A DNA stretch of 49,039 nt from Ruegeria discodermiae (lineage in GTDB: Bacteria > Pseudomonadota > Alphaproteobacteria > Rhodobacterales > Rhodobacteraceae), in the NCBI RefSeq assembly GCF_030758345.1, contig NZ_JAVAMO010000024.1, positions 1 to 49,039 on the forward strand, given 5' to 3'. Below are positions 27,347 to 36,516 of this stretch, in pieces (within the stretch, counting starts at the first letter, position 1; every line of letters begins with the position of its first letter). The notes beneath the pieces are model-generated. The model had not been told where the DNA came from and searched no databases. It saw only the letters and a program-made list of their open reading frames with translations. The translations under genes were made by a program, and so were the position numbers.

Positions 27347-28240
27347 TTATTCAGCGGCCTGGCTGGCGTGAATTGTTTCGGTGAGATAGCGGCTGAGATC
27401 ATCACGCAACTCGTCGCGGGCCAGTGCGAAGGCGACGGTGGCCTGCAGGAAGCCTGATTTCGAGCCACAATCGAAACGCTGACCGCGGAACCGGTAGCCA
27501 TAGACCGGTTTGCCGGCATTGATATCCTCGGCGATCGCGTCGGTCAGTTGAATCTCACCGCCCGCGCCCTGCTTCATCTTGTTGAGATTGCGCAGCACCG
27601 AGGGTTCGAGAATATAGCGCCCGATCACCGCCAGGTTCGACGGCTCGGTACCGGGGGCGGGTTTTTCGACCATACCTCGGGCATTGACCACCGCGCCCAT
27701 ATCTTCGGCCACGTCCAGCACACCATAGGAACTGGCCTTCTCGGGTGGCACCTCCATCGCGGCGACCATGTTGCCGCCGGTTTCTTCATAGGACTCGACC
27801 ATCTGCTGCAGGCAGGGCTTTTCCGCCGCGATCACGTCATCGGGCAGCATCACCGCAAAGGGCTCGTTGCCGATCAGACGCCGCGCGCACCAGACCGCAT
27901 GGCCCAGACCCAGCGCCCGGTGCTGCCGGATATAGGCAATCGCGCCGCTTTCCATATTGGTCGACTTGAGCGTTTCGAGCAGGTCGTCCTTGCCCTTCTT
28001 GCGCAACTCCTGCTCGAGGATCGGATTGTGGTCGAAATAATCCTCCAGCGCCGACTTGCCGCGCGAGGTGACGAAGATGAATTCCTTGATCCCGGCCGCG
28101 CGCGCCTCGTCAATGGCGTATTGTACCAACGGACGGTCGACCAGCGTCATGATCTCTTTGGGGACCGATTTCGTCGCAGGCAGAAATCGTGTTCCCAGAC
28201 CGGCAACGGGAAATATTGCCTTTGTTACCTTCTTACGCAT
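27347..28240 (-). CDS. galU: UTP-glucose-1-phosphate uridylyltransferase
   Basis: The 297-residue enzyme makes UDP-glucose from UTP and glucose-1-phosphate. The nucleotide-binding signature AGLGTRFLPATKSVPKEI is near residues 13-30, followed by the LVDRPLVQYAIDEA stretch, and the later GYRFRGQRFDCGSKSGF region is typical of GalU/ExoN. Length matches the family. A GAGG 7 bases before the ATG supports the start. It feeds Ugd at 7035-8210 and glucosyltransferases. In rhizobial exo clusters the same enzyme is ExoN. Confidence 0.96.
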   Translation of the reverse strand: MRKKVTKAIFPVAGLGTRFLPATKSVPKEIMTLVDRPLVQYAIDEARAAGIKEFIFVTSRGKSALEDYFDHNPILEQELRKKGKDDLLETLKSTNMESGAIAYIRQHRALGLGHAVWCARRLIGNEPFAVMLPDDVIAAEKPCLQQMVESYEETGGNMVAAMEVPPEKASSYGVLDVAEDMGAVVNARGMVEKPAPGTEPSNLAVIGRYILEPSVLRNLNKMKQGAGGEIQLTDAIAEDINAGKPVYGYRFRGQRFDCGSKSGFLQATVAFALARDELRDDLSRYLTETIHASQAAE

Positions 28241-28475
28241 GTAAACCTCAATTCGTCACTATAATCCAAGATGGCCATCATGCAGCCGTTCCTTCGACCA
28301 TAATCTTTTCCGCTCTGCAGCATAAGCGCAATGGGAAAACCTGATTTTGTCAAAAACAACATATTTCTTCCCATTACGAGACACAAAATGCCTGCCAGAC
28401 GCGGTTTGCCGCCGATCCAGGGGGTAATTCGCCGCTCGCACGCCGCTGCGCTGAGTCTGTTGTGGTGGCCCGCTG

Positions 28476-29090
28476 TCAGCGGCGACGGATAAACAGATTG
28501 CCGATCGTCTCGAAGACCAGGGCAAAATCGTAGCACAGGCTCCGACGTCGCTGGTAGATCAGATCCAGCCGCGCCTTGGCCGGCACGCAGATTCGGTCAT
28601 AGACCGCGTCGGTTTCCTCGGGTGTCGCGCAGCGCGCCAGCAGTTCCGCCTCGTGCCGGTGATAGGTGATCGAGGCCAGCCCGGTGACGCCGGGGCGCGA
28701 TTTCAGCACCTGCCCGTAAAGCGCCGGGTGACGTTCGACATATTGCCGCAGCGGCGGGCGCGGGCCGACAAAGCTCAGATCGCCGCGCAGGATGTTCCAG
28801 AGCTGCGGAAACTCGTCCAGCCGGGTGCGGCGCAGCCAGGCCCCGGCGGGGGTGATACGGGCGGCCTTGTCGCCGCCCGAAACACCGGCATCGCGATCCA
28901 CCACCGTCATGGTGCGCAATTTCCACAGGTTGAACCCCTGCGTGGGCGTTTTCATCCGTTCAGCCACATAAAACAGCGGCCGACCCTGACGGATCAGCAG
29001 CCAGAGCAGCAGCCCCAGCAGCAAGGGCCCCAGGATCGCCACCAGAAGGGCTGCAAAAAACAGATCGAAAAAGCGCTTGCTCCAGGTCAT
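28476..29090 (-). CDS. Undecaprenyl-phosphate sugar phosphotransferase (initiating enzyme)
   Basis: The 204-residue protein belongs to the bacterial sugar transferase family (PglC/WbaP/ExoY catalytic domain). One N-terminal membrane segment (about 8-35) is followed by LWKLRTM, and the conserved catalytic stretch RLDEFPQLWNILRGDLSFVG (about 110-129) is complete. It starts the lipid-linked repeat unit by moving a sugar-1-phosphate onto undecaprenyl phosphate. It lacks the extra N-terminal helices of WbaP, so it is the minimal type. The ATG at 29090 overlaps the stop codon of the upstream epimerase (ATGA), which decides the start over a longer frame. Confidence 0.93.
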   Translation of the reverse strand: MTWSKRFFDLFFAALLVAILGPLLLGLLLWLLIRQGRPLFYVAERMKTPTQGFNLWKLRTMTVVDRDAGVSGGDKAARITPAGAWLRRTRLDEFPQLWNILRGDLSFVGPRPPLRQYVERHPALYGQVLKSRPGVTGLASITYHRHEAELLARCATPEETDAVYDRICVPAKARLDLIYQRRRSLCYDFALVFETIGNLFIRRR

Positions 29091-29968
29091 GCGCGCCCCG
29101 TCTCTTGGGTCAGTGTCCCTTCGGTCACATACGGCTCTAACAAACGCCATTGTGCCGCCATCTGTACAGGGTCAGCCTGCTCTGCCGGCACCGGGGCGAT
29201 CTGTTGCAGGGCGCGTGTGTCCAGCCGGACCTCGGCAATGGCGCTGTCCGGCGCCGGTCGCGGGGTCCAGCGCCGCCCGGCAGCGTCGAGCAGCGCGCCC
29301 ATCTCGACCACCTCCGGGGCGGCGATGTTCAGTATCTCGGGCAGGTGCGGCGCAGCCAGAAGGCGTGCCAGCACGTTGGCCAGGCTCTGCACCCCGATAT
29401 AAGAGCGGCGCGGGCTGCGCCCGTTGCCAAACACATCCAGTTCAAACCCGGGTTGCCAGCCGCCCAGAATGGCGTCCAGCCCGGCGATGTTGCCGATCCT
29501 GAGCACGCAGAGCTCCACCCCCAGCTTGCGCGCCAGCGCGCTGCCGCGCGCCTCCATCTCGGCCTTGGCACGGCCATAGTCACTCACCGGCTGCGGCGGC
29601 AGATTTTCAGGGAGCAGCCCCGCCCGGTCGCCATAGACCGCTGCCGAGGAGGCCAGCAGAACCCGTGCGCCGACCCCCGCCGCTGCACGAATGGCGGCCT
29701 CGGCCAGAGTGGTGTTCTGGTGCAGATCCGCGCCGCGGCCCGGGATTACCCCTGCCAGGCAGAGCAGGGCCGATCGCCCCTGCATGGCCTCGCTCAGGGC
29801 GGTCGGGTCCTGCAGCGGATCAAATCGGGCCCAGTTCAGCGCCGGGTTCGGAGCAGATACCCGGCGAGTCTGCCACAGGACCGGTGCGGCATCGGCCTGC
29901 CAGCCCTGTTGCAGGACCCGGCCGATCCGGCCCGTTGCGCCAAGCACCAGGGTTTCGGGAAGGGACAT
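29087..29968 (-). CDS. NAD(P)-dependent sugar epimerase/reductase (extended SDR)
   Basis: The 293-residue protein has the SDR nucleotide-binding motif GATGRIG (about 10-16) and the catalytic YGRAK (about 130), with an SSAAVYGD stretch for the catalytic serine. This fits NAD-dependent epimerase/dehydratases acting on nucleotide or lipid-linked sugars. It is translationally coupled to the sugar-phosphate transferase by a 4-base overlap, which suggests that it finishes the sugar used in the first step, as seen for epimerase-transferase pairs in other clusters. Exact substrate unknown. AAAGGAG before the ATG supports the start. Confidence 0.82.
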   Translation of the reverse strand: MSLPETLVLGATGRIGRVLQQGWQADAAPVLWQTRRVSAPNPALNWARFDPLQDPTALSEAMQGRSALLCLAGVIPGRGADLHQNTTLAEAAIRAAAGVGARVLLASSAAVYGDRAGLLPENLPPQPVSDYGRAKAEMEARGSALARKLGVELCVLRIGNIAGLDAILGGWQPGFELDVFGNGRSPRRSYIGVQSLANVLARLLAAPHLPEILNIAAPEVVEMGALLDAAGRRWTPRPAPDSAIAEVRLDTRALQQIAPVPAEQADPVQMAAQWRLLEPYVTEGTLTQETGRA

Positions 29969-30012
29969 GACGCTCCTTTGCTCAGATCGATCTTTCCCGC
30001 ACTATCCGCACC

Positions 30013-31266
30013 CTAGCCGGGCAGCGAAATCCAGCGGTCATTCGGCACCAGGCTGTTCATCTGCCTGATATGTTCGGGCAGGCAGCGGGTCGTGAAATCA
30101 TATGTGCTCACCACATGCGCGCGTGCAGCCGGACCGATATGGGCGTAATCGCCCGGATTGGCCAGCACGTCGATCACTTGGGTCGCCAGCGCTCCGGGGT
30201 CGAAGAAATCCACCAAGAGCCCGGTCTCGCCATGGGTGATCGCCTCGCGCACCGAAGCCACATCCGAGCTCACCACCGTGGCCTGCATCGCCATGGTCTC
30301 CAGCAGTGACCAGGACATCACAAACGGCATGGTCAGCGCCATATGGCAGCGGCTGAGCTGCACGATCCGGCAATATTCCGTATAGGGCACCCGACCCAGG
30401 AAATGCACCCGGTCCCAGTCGAGCATGTGACCGACTTCCTCCTCCATCTCGCCGCGGAACCCGTGTTTATGGGTGCTCTTGCGCCCATAGGACACCTCGT
30501 CGCCGCCGATCACCAGCACCCGCGCCTTGGGGCGTTCGGCAAGGATTTTCGGCAGCGCCCGCATGAAGATGTGAAAACCGCGCGCGCGTTCCAGGTTGCG
30601 CGCCATATAGGTAAAGACCTCATCCTCGCGGGTCAGTGGCCGGTCGAGGCGGCCCAGGCTCAGGCTGGCCTTTGGATCGGGACCCAGCAGATCGGTGCGG
30701 ATGCCGTCATGGCAGGTATAGAATTTCGAATGGAAACTGGTCGGGAAGGTATTCTTTTGCCATTCGGTGGGCACATGGCCCAGATCCACGCTCTGGATAT
30801 TGGCGAAGGGGACCATGTTGCGGGCGTGGTTGATGAAAGGCGCATGTTCCGAAACCGGGTCGTCCGGGTCGAAGCCCACCAGCCCACCTTCCATGTTGTA
30901 GAAATACTCAAAGAACCCCAGGATCGGCACATCCGGCCAGATCTGCTTGAAAAATGTCAGCTCTCCCCAGCCGGTATGGCCCAGCACCAGATCCGGTTTG
31001 AAACCATGCGCGCGTTCCAGCTGCCGGGCCGCCATCGCCGCGCCAAAGCCTGCGCCGGCGGCCTCCTCCCAGACCTTGCTGAGCCCATAGGCATCCTTGG
31101 CGGGGTGGTGATGGGGCTTGTACTGGACGGTTTTCACCCCCGCGAGCTGTGGCGCCGGGTTGCGCTGGGTCAGAAACACCAGCTCATGCCCGCCTTGTGC
31201 GGCCAGCCACTGGATCAATTCGCGATACTGGCCCGGCATGTTTTGATGCACGAACAGAATCTTCAT
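30013..31266 (-). CDS. Glycosyltransferase family 4
   Basis: The 417-residue protein has the GT-B fold pattern of family GT4: an N-terminal domain starting [18 protein letters not shown], and a C-terminal domain with [24 protein letters not shown] and the E-x7-E region ([22 protein letters not shown], roughly residues 325-346). It transfers a sugar to the growing lipid-linked unit. Its start overlaps the rmlA stop codon by four bases, so it is translated with the dTDP-rhamnose genes. A rhamnosyltransferase role is suggested by this coupling but is not shown by sequence. Confidence 0.9.
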   Translation of the reverse strand: MKILFVHQNMPGQYRELIQWLAAQGGHELVFLTQRNPAPQLAGVKTVQYKPHHHPAKDAYGLSKVWEEAAGAGFGAAMAARQLERAHGFKPDLVLGHTGWGELTFFKQIWPDVPILGFFEYFYNMEGGLVGFDPDDPVSEHAPFINHARNMVPFANIQSVDLGHVPTEWQKNTFPTSFHSKFYTCHDGIRTDLLGPDPKASLSLGRLDRPLTREDEVFTYMARNLERARGFHIFMRALPKILAERPKARVLVIGGDEVSYGRKSTHKHGFRGEMEEEVGHMLDWDRVHFLGRVPYTEYCRIVQLSRCHMALTMPFVMSWSLLETMAMQATVVSSDVASVREAITHGETGLLVDFFDPGALATQVIDVLANPGDYAHIGPAARAHVVSTYDFTTRCLPEHIRQMNSLVPNDRWISLPG

Positions 31267-32135
31267 TTCAAAAGCCCCTCCAGATAGGTGCCATAGGCGT
31301 TCTTGGAAAACATCTGCGCCCGGGCGCGCAAGGCGTCGGTGCTGATCCAGCCCGCCTCATAGGCGATCTCTTCGGGGCAGCCGGTCTGCAGGCCCTGGCG
31401 TTCTTCCAGCGTGCGCACGAAATTGCCCGCATCCAGCAGGCTGGCATGGGTGCCGGTATCAAGCCAGGCATAGCCGCGCCCCATGGTTTCGACCCTGAGC
31501 TGACCCTCTTCGAGATACATCTGCAACAGATCGGTGATCTCCAGCTCGCCACGCGGCGAGGGCGTGACACCGCGCGCGCGCTCCGGCGCGGTGCCGTCCA
31601 GAAAATACAGCCCGGTGACCGCATAGTTCGAGGGCGGATGTTCGGGTTTTTCGATGATTTCCCTGGCCCGGCCATTGCTGTCGAAATCCACCACACCATA
31701 GCGTTCGGGATCGGCCACGTGATAGCCAAAGACCGTACCGCCGCTGATTTGCGCATCCGCTGCTGCCAGCAGTTTCGGCAAGCCGTGGCCAAAGAAGATA
31801 TTGTCCCCCAGCACCAGCGCGCTGGGGGCGCCTGCCAGGAACTCTTCGGCCAGGATAAAGGCCTGCGCCAACCCGTCGGGGCTGGGCTGCACAATATAGG
31901 TGAGGCTCACCCCCCACTGGCTGCCATCGTCGAGCGTGCGTTTGAACTGGTCCTGATCCTGCGGCGTGGTGATCACGCAGATCTCGCGGATGCCCGCCAA
32001 CATCAGCACGCTGAGCGGGTAATAGATCATCGGCTTGTCATACAGCGGCAGGAGCTGCTTGCTGACGGCCATGGTGATCGGATAGAGCCGCGTGCCGCTG
32101 CCGCCCGCCAGAATGATCCCCTTGCGTGTGCTCAC
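31263..32135 (-). CDS. rfbA: Glucose-1-phosphate thymidylyltransferase
   Basis: The 290-residue enzyme makes dTDP-glucose, the first step to dTDP-L-rhamnose. The nucleotide-binding signature [12 protein letters not shown] is near residues 9-20, followed by [21 protein letters not shown]. Length matches RmlA of proteobacteria. The start is a GTG overlapping the rmlD stop codon by four bases. It is the fourth of four linked rhamnose genes (order C, B, D, A in the direction of transcription). Confidence 0.97.
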   Translation of the reverse strand: MSTRKGIILAGGSGTRLYPITMAVSKQLLPLYDKPMIYYPLSVLMLAGIREICVITTPQDQDQFKRTLDDGSQWGVSLTYIVQPSPDGLAQAFILAEEFLAGAPSALVLGDNIFFGHGLPKLLAAADAQISGGTVFGYHVADPERYGVVDFDSNGRAREIIEKPEHPPSNYAVTGLYFLDGTAPERARGVTPSPRGELEITDLLQMYLEEGQLRVETMGRGYAWLDTGTHASLLDAGNFVRTLEERQGLQTGCPEEIAYEAGWISTDALRARAQMFSKNAYGTYLEGLLK

Positions 32136-32983
32136 CCTGTCTCTCCCAAATCGTTCAGAATATCGCGTAAACCGGTTTTCCAGCCTGGACGGCTAATGCC
32201 AAAAACGGTCTGGAGTGAGGAACAATCGAGGCGGGAATTGAGCGGTCGGCGCGCCGGGGTCGGATAGGCGCTGCTGGGAATGTCCTCGACCGCGCAGGTG
32301 AGCCCCGCCTGGGCAAAAATCTCGCGCGCGAAACCGGCCCAGCTAACATCCGGGGTGCCTGCGAAGTGATAGATCCCCGCCTTGCCCGGATCAGCGGCCA
32401 GTTGCTGCACCATGTCCAGACAGGCTGCCGCGATGGCGCGCGCGGGCGTCGGGCCGCCGATCTGGTCCGCCACGATGGTCAGGTGGTCGCGTTCCGCCCC
32501 CAGCCGCAGCATGGTTTTCACGAAGTTGTTGCCATGGGCCGAAACCACCCAGGAGGTGCGTAGAATGGCATAAGCCCCGCCCGCCGCCACAATCGCCTGT
32601 TCACCGACCAGTTTCGAGCGCCCATAGGCCCCCAGCGGTCCGGTTGCATCCTCGGGGGACCACGGGGTCTCGCCGATCCCGGAAAACACGTAATCCGTCG
32701 AGAGAGAGACAAACGGAATGCCCAGAGCGGCACATTCCTGCGCCATCTCACCCGGGGCTGTGCCATTGATTGCACTGGCCAGCGCCTCTTCCTCCTCGGC
32801 GCGGTCAACAGCGGTATAGGCGGCGGCGTTGATCACCGCCTGTGGCCGCGCCGCCCGGATCGCCGCCGCGCAAGTGCCCGGCTTCGACAGGTCCGCCGCC
32901 GCCCGGTCCAGGCAGGTCACGCCCGCATGGCGCGCCAGTTCCCGCGCCACCTGACCGGTTTTACCAAAGACCAGAATGCTCAT
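32132..32983 (-). CDS. rfbD: dTDP-4-dehydrorhamnose reductase
   Basis: The 283-residue SDR enzyme carries out the last step to dTDP-L-rhamnose. The nucleotide-binding motif GKTGQVA is at residues 7-13, the STDYVFSG stretch follows near 94-101, and the catalytic YGRSK is near residue 121. [12 protein letters not shown] towards the C-terminus is typical of RmlD. It lies 118 bases after rfbB, the largest gap in the rhamnose run, so a weak internal promoter there is possible. Confidence 0.96.
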   Translation of the reverse strand: MSILVFGKTGQVARELARHAGVTCLDRAAADLSKPGTCAAAIRAARPQAVINAAAYTAVDRAEEEEALASAINGTAPGEMAQECAALGIPFVSLSTDYVFSGIGETPWSPEDATGPLGAYGRSKLVGEQAIVAAGGAYAILRTSWVVSAHGNNFVKTMLRLGAERDHLTIVADQIGGPTPARAIAAACLDMVQQLAADPGKAGIYHFAGTPDVSWAGFAREIFAQAGLTCAVEDIPSSAYPTPARRPLNSRLDCSSLQTVFGISRPGWKTGLRDILNDLGETG

Positions 32984-33101
32984 GAGTGTGGCCTCTTAAC
33001 TCCGGACAGTTGACAAGACCTGCGGGTACGCGACTTTTTGGCAAAAACTCTGAGTCTTATGCCTCCGGCGGGGATATTTTTGGCCAGATGAAACATGCGG
33101 A

Positions 33102-34154
33102 TCAGGCTTTGACCCCCAGCCGCTCGCCCACGCCCGACCGGTTTTGCAGTGCGCGCCACCAGGCCTCGTTGTCGAGATACCACTGAACGGTTTTTTCCAG
33201 CCCCTGTTCCAGCGTCACGCTGGGCCGCCAGCCCAGCTCGTCGCGGATGCGACTGGGGTCGATGGCGTAGCGCAGATCATGGCCGGGACGGTCGGTGACA
33301 AAACTGATCTGCTCTGCATAGGGTCTGTCTGCGGGTTTCTTGCGGTCGAGGATGGCGCAGATCATCCGTACCAGATCGATATTCTTCACCTCGTTCTCAC
33401 CGCCGATATTGTAGCTGCGCCCCAGCGCGCCTTTTTGCACCACGGTCAGCAGCGCCTCGGCGTGATCCTCGACATAGAGCCAGTCGCGCACATTCTCGCC
33501 CGCGCCATAGACCGGGATCACCTTGCCCGCCAGCGCGTTCAGGATCACGACGGGCACCAGTTTTTCGGGGAAATGATAGGGGCCGTAATTGTTGGAACAA
33601 TTACTCAGCACCACCGGCAGCCCGTAGGTCTCATGCCAGGCGCGCACCAGATGGTCGCTGGCCGCCTTGGAGGCCGAATAGGGCGAGCGCGGATCATAAG
33701 AGGTGTCTTCGGTGAACTGGCCGTCGCGGTCGGGATCGGGCCCCAGCGAGCCATAGACCTCATCGGTCGAGATATGGTGGAAGCGGAAGGTTTGCGGTTT
33801 TCCCTGACCCACCCAATAGGCGCGCGCGGCCTCCAGCAGCGTATAGGTGCCGGTCACATTGGTCTCAATGAACGTGCCGGGCGCGTCGATCGAGCGGTCT
33901 ACATGGCTTTCGGCGGCCAGATGCATCACCGCATCCGGTTGATGGTCGGCAAAGACCGCATCGAGGGCGGCGCGGTCGCGGATATCAGCCTCTATAAAGG
34001 TATAACCGGGCGCATTGGCCACGGGGGCCACATTGTCCAGACAGGCCGCATAGGTCAGCGCATCCAGATTGACCACGCGGTGCCCGTCGCGGATTGCGCG
34101 ACGCACCACCGCCGATCCGATGAACCCGGCCCCGCCGGTGACCAGCAGCTTCAT
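33102..34154 (-). CDS. rfbB: dTDP-glucose 4,6-dehydratase
   Basis: The 350-residue extended SDR enzyme converts dTDP-glucose to dTDP-4-keto-6-deoxyglucose. It shows [11 protein letters not shown] (residues 7-17), [13 protein letters not shown], the STDEVYGSL stretch, [12 protein letters not shown] with the catalytic tyrosine and lysine, and [15 protein letters not shown], all diagnostic of RmlB. Its ATG overlaps the rfbC stop codon by four bases. Confidence 0.97.
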   Translation of the reverse strand: MKLLVTGGAGFIGSAVVRRAIRDGHRVVNLDALTYAACLDNVAPVANAPGYTFIEADIRDRAALDAVFADHQPDAVMHLAAESHVDRSIDAPGTFIETNVTGTYTLLEAARAYWVGQGKPQTFRFHHISTDEVYGSLGPDPDRDGQFTEDTSYDPRSPYSASKAASDHLVRAWHETYGLPVVLSNCSNNYGPYHFPEKLVPVVILNALAGKVIPVYGAGENVRDWLYVEDHAEALLTVVQKGALGRSYNIGGENEVKNIDLVRMICAILDRKKPADRPYAEQISFVTDRPGHDLRYAIDPSRIRDELGWRPSVTLEQGLEKTVQWYLDNEAWWRALQNRSGVGERLGVKA

Positions 34155-34711
34155 GCCGCGCCCTCCCAGACAAAGGGGCTGTCGAAATCGGCCAGCGCAG
34201 GAGCGAGCGTATCCTTGTCGCTCAGGACCGGATCACCGGTAAAGCCCCAGTCGATGCCGCAACTGTCCCAGCGCACCGCGCCGTCACATTCGGGGGCGTA
34301 ATAATCGGTGCATTTATAGCAGATCTCGGTCTCGGGCTGGCGGGTGACAAACCCATGCAGGAAGCCGGCCGGAACCAGCAACTGCTTGCCGTTCTCGGCG
34401 CTTAGCTCCACCCCTGTCCACTGCCCGTAGGTGGGGCTGCCCTTGCGGATATCGACCACCACGTCGAACAGCGCGCCGCGCCCGCAGCGCACCAGCTTGT
34501 CCTGAGCAGCGGGTGGCGCCTGAAAATGAAGGCCCCGAATGGTGCCCACCTGCATGGAAAGCGAATGGTTGTCCTGCACGAAATCCAGCGTGATCCCATG
34601 CTCGGCCAGCAGGCGCTTGTTCCAGCTTTCGCTGAAGAATCCCCGCGCATCGCCAAATCGTGCGGGGGTCAGAATCCGCACACCCGGAAGGGCGGTCTCG
34701 TCAAAGTTCAT
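34151..34711 (-). CDS. rfbC: dTDP-4-dehydrorhamnose 3,5-epimerase
   Basis: The 186-residue cupin enzyme epimerises dTDP-4-keto-6-deoxyglucose at C3 and C5. RGLHFQ (about residues 59-64, with the catalytic histidine), ARGFF, the [10 protein letters not shown] stretch and GFLHGF(V) are family hallmarks, and a tyrosine follows in [11 protein letters not shown]. It is the first of the four rhamnose genes in transcription order and is coupled to rfbB. Confidence 0.97.
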   Translation of the reverse strand: MNFDETALPGVRILTPARFGDARGFFSESWNKRLLAEHGITLDFVQDNHSLSMQVGTIRGLHFQAPPAAQDKLVRCGRGALFDVVVDIRKGSPTYGQWTGVELSAENGKQLLVPAGFLHGFVTRQPETEICYKCTDYYAPECDGAVRWDSCGIDWGFTGDPVLSDKDTLAPALADFDSPFVWEGAA

Positions 34712-34781
34712 TTTCCGGGACCCTTCTCGAAACCCCTCCGGTTTTCATAACAACGCATATACGGGATGTCACCGCGCCGTT

Positions 34782-35942
34782 TCAGATCTTTGTCATGGGC
34801 TCCACCGGCCCAGGCGCGGTGGTCGGGATATACTCGGCTCCGAAAATCTCCGGATGCTGGATGGCCAGCGAGACTTCGGTAATGTGCAGCGAAAACTCTC
34901 CGGCCAGTCGCGGCGCGGTGCCCTGCCGTATCGCCGTGGCCATTTCAGCGATCCCCAGCGCGAAATCCATCGGATAACCCCGCTTGGCCGTTGATATCTC
35001 GCGCGAGGGTTCAGGGCTGATCCGTCGACCGAAATCAAGCCCGAACAGCTTCTTGGCCCCGCGACGCAGCCGGGTTGCGGGCACCGGCGAGGAGCGGACG
35101 CGGGCAGAGAAATTCCAGGTCTCGTCCAGGCTGAGCACCCCATCCTCGCAAATGATCCGGAACTGGTGATCATGCGGTGCCAGAATGCTGTTGGTCAGCC
35201 GCGCGGCCAGACCGTTGTCAAATTCCAGACAGGCGGCGGTGAAATCCGGGGTCGCATAATCCGGCGGCGTGTGCGGGCCCTTGTCGCGGATCAGGCAACT
35301 GGCAAAAGAGACCATGCGGCGCACCGGCCCGAACATGCCGACCATCCAGGTCAGCGCATAGCCTGCATGTTCCAATGTGCATCCGGTCTGAAATTCGTTC
35401 TCGGCTGGCCAATAGGCACCTGATGCGGTTTTCCAGTTCTCATAGCCGATCCGGTGCACCATGCCATCATCCATCTCGGCATAGATCAGGCGCGGTGTAC
35501 CCCGCTCGCCGCGGCGCACCGCCTGATACAATGTCTGCGCCGCAGGCCCCAGGAAACTGGAGGGCGCCGAAACCACCTGAAGCCCCCGTTCCTCGGCCAG
35601 TTCGACCAGGTGACGCGCTTCGCCCAGGTCAAGTGCCAGGGGCTTTTCGGAATACACATGCCGCCCCGCTTCCAGGCATTGTTTGGTGATTGCGTAATGT
35701 TGATCGGGCGGTGTCAGGTTGACCACGATCTCGACACCGGGATCGGCCAGCACCGCGTCGAGGCTGGCATATTCCGCAAGGCCATAATGTTTTGCGAATG
35801 TTTTCTGTCGCGCAGGATTGATGTCATGGATGCCGCGCAGGTGCAGCAACTCGGTCCAGTTGGCAAGCGTCGCCTGGTACAGATCGGCCACATATCCGCA
35901 GCCGACAAACGCAATCCCGACATGTTCTGAATCGCTGGTCAT
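34782..35942 (-). CDS. Gfo/Idh/MocA-family oxidoreductase
   Basis: The 386-residue protein has an N-terminal NAD(P)-binding domain (GIAFVGCGYVADLYQ) and the family's EKPLAL motif (about residue 97), with the catalytic-site lysine. The C-terminal substrate domain is of the expected length. Such enzymes oxidise or reduce sugar rings, often nucleotide sugars in polysaccharide loci. It is the first gene of the minus-strand run, 70 bases before rfbC, so it may act on a 4-keto or 3-keto sugar of the same pathway. The substrate is unknown. Confidence 0.88.
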   Translation of the reverse strand: MTSDSEHVGIAFVGCGYVADLYQATLANWTELLHLRGIHDINPARQKTFAKHYGLAEYASLDAVLADPGVEIVVNLTPPDQHYAITKQCLEAGRHVYSEKPLALDLGEARHLVELAEERGLQVVSAPSSFLGPAAQTLYQAVRRGERGTPRLIYAEMDDGMVHRIGYENWKTASGAYWPAENEFQTGCTLEHAGYALTWMVGMFGPVRRMVSFASCLIRDKGPHTPPDYATPDFTAACLEFDNGLAARLTNSILAPHDHQFRIICEDGVLSLDETWNFSARVRSSPVPATRLRRGAKKLFGLDFGRRISPEPSREISTAKRGYPMDFALGIAEMATAIRQGTAPRLAGEFSLHITEVSLAIQHPEIFGAEYIPTTAPGPVEPMTKI

Positions 35943-36516
35943 CGCTGTGGACGCCTCTTGCCGTTCTGGAAACGGGAACTCTCTGAAGCAGTCAATTTAT
36001 AAACACGTAAAAAATGCACCGTCACCCGAACAACCCCTTGCGGTCAGCAATTATGACCATTTCATCCGATGTTACAATCTTTGCCGGAGGGGGGTGCAAC
36101 TTGCGCTGATCCGGATGTCTTCCGCTTACGCTGTTTTGTCCGGGTGTTTCAAGTTTGAAAAGCGAGACAGGCGCGCGTGGGCGCGTTTGCGGTGCCGGGG
36201 GCGCAATGAGGGTTTGCCCGATAATGTCGCGGATGCGGCCCGCCTCCCCTGTTTTTGATGAACAATGCCCTGATTTGGGCCAGATTACCCTTCCTTCTGT
36301 TGACAGTGCTCGCTGGTGAGGCGCAAATCCCTGTGCAACCAGCGTCCTGACTTTTCAAAGATTTAAATCGGATGTAGTCTCAGAAGCTGGAACCTGGCTG
36401 TTTCGGTCGATAATCTTCGCCCATGAGTGGTCTTTTGGGCGTAGGATCGCTTCTGTAGTGTGTGAAAGAAGTTGTGTGAACGTTTTGGTGTTGTTCTCGG
36501 AAGCTGATGAAGACGT
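35943..36516. promoter_or_regulatory. Divergent promoter region for the two polysaccharide runs
   Basis: These 574 bases separate the minus-strand rhamnose run from the plus-strand chain-length run and must hold both promoters. The stretches near both starts are richer in A+T than the middle. I see no gene, no clear operator and no riboswitch. Confidence 0.5.
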
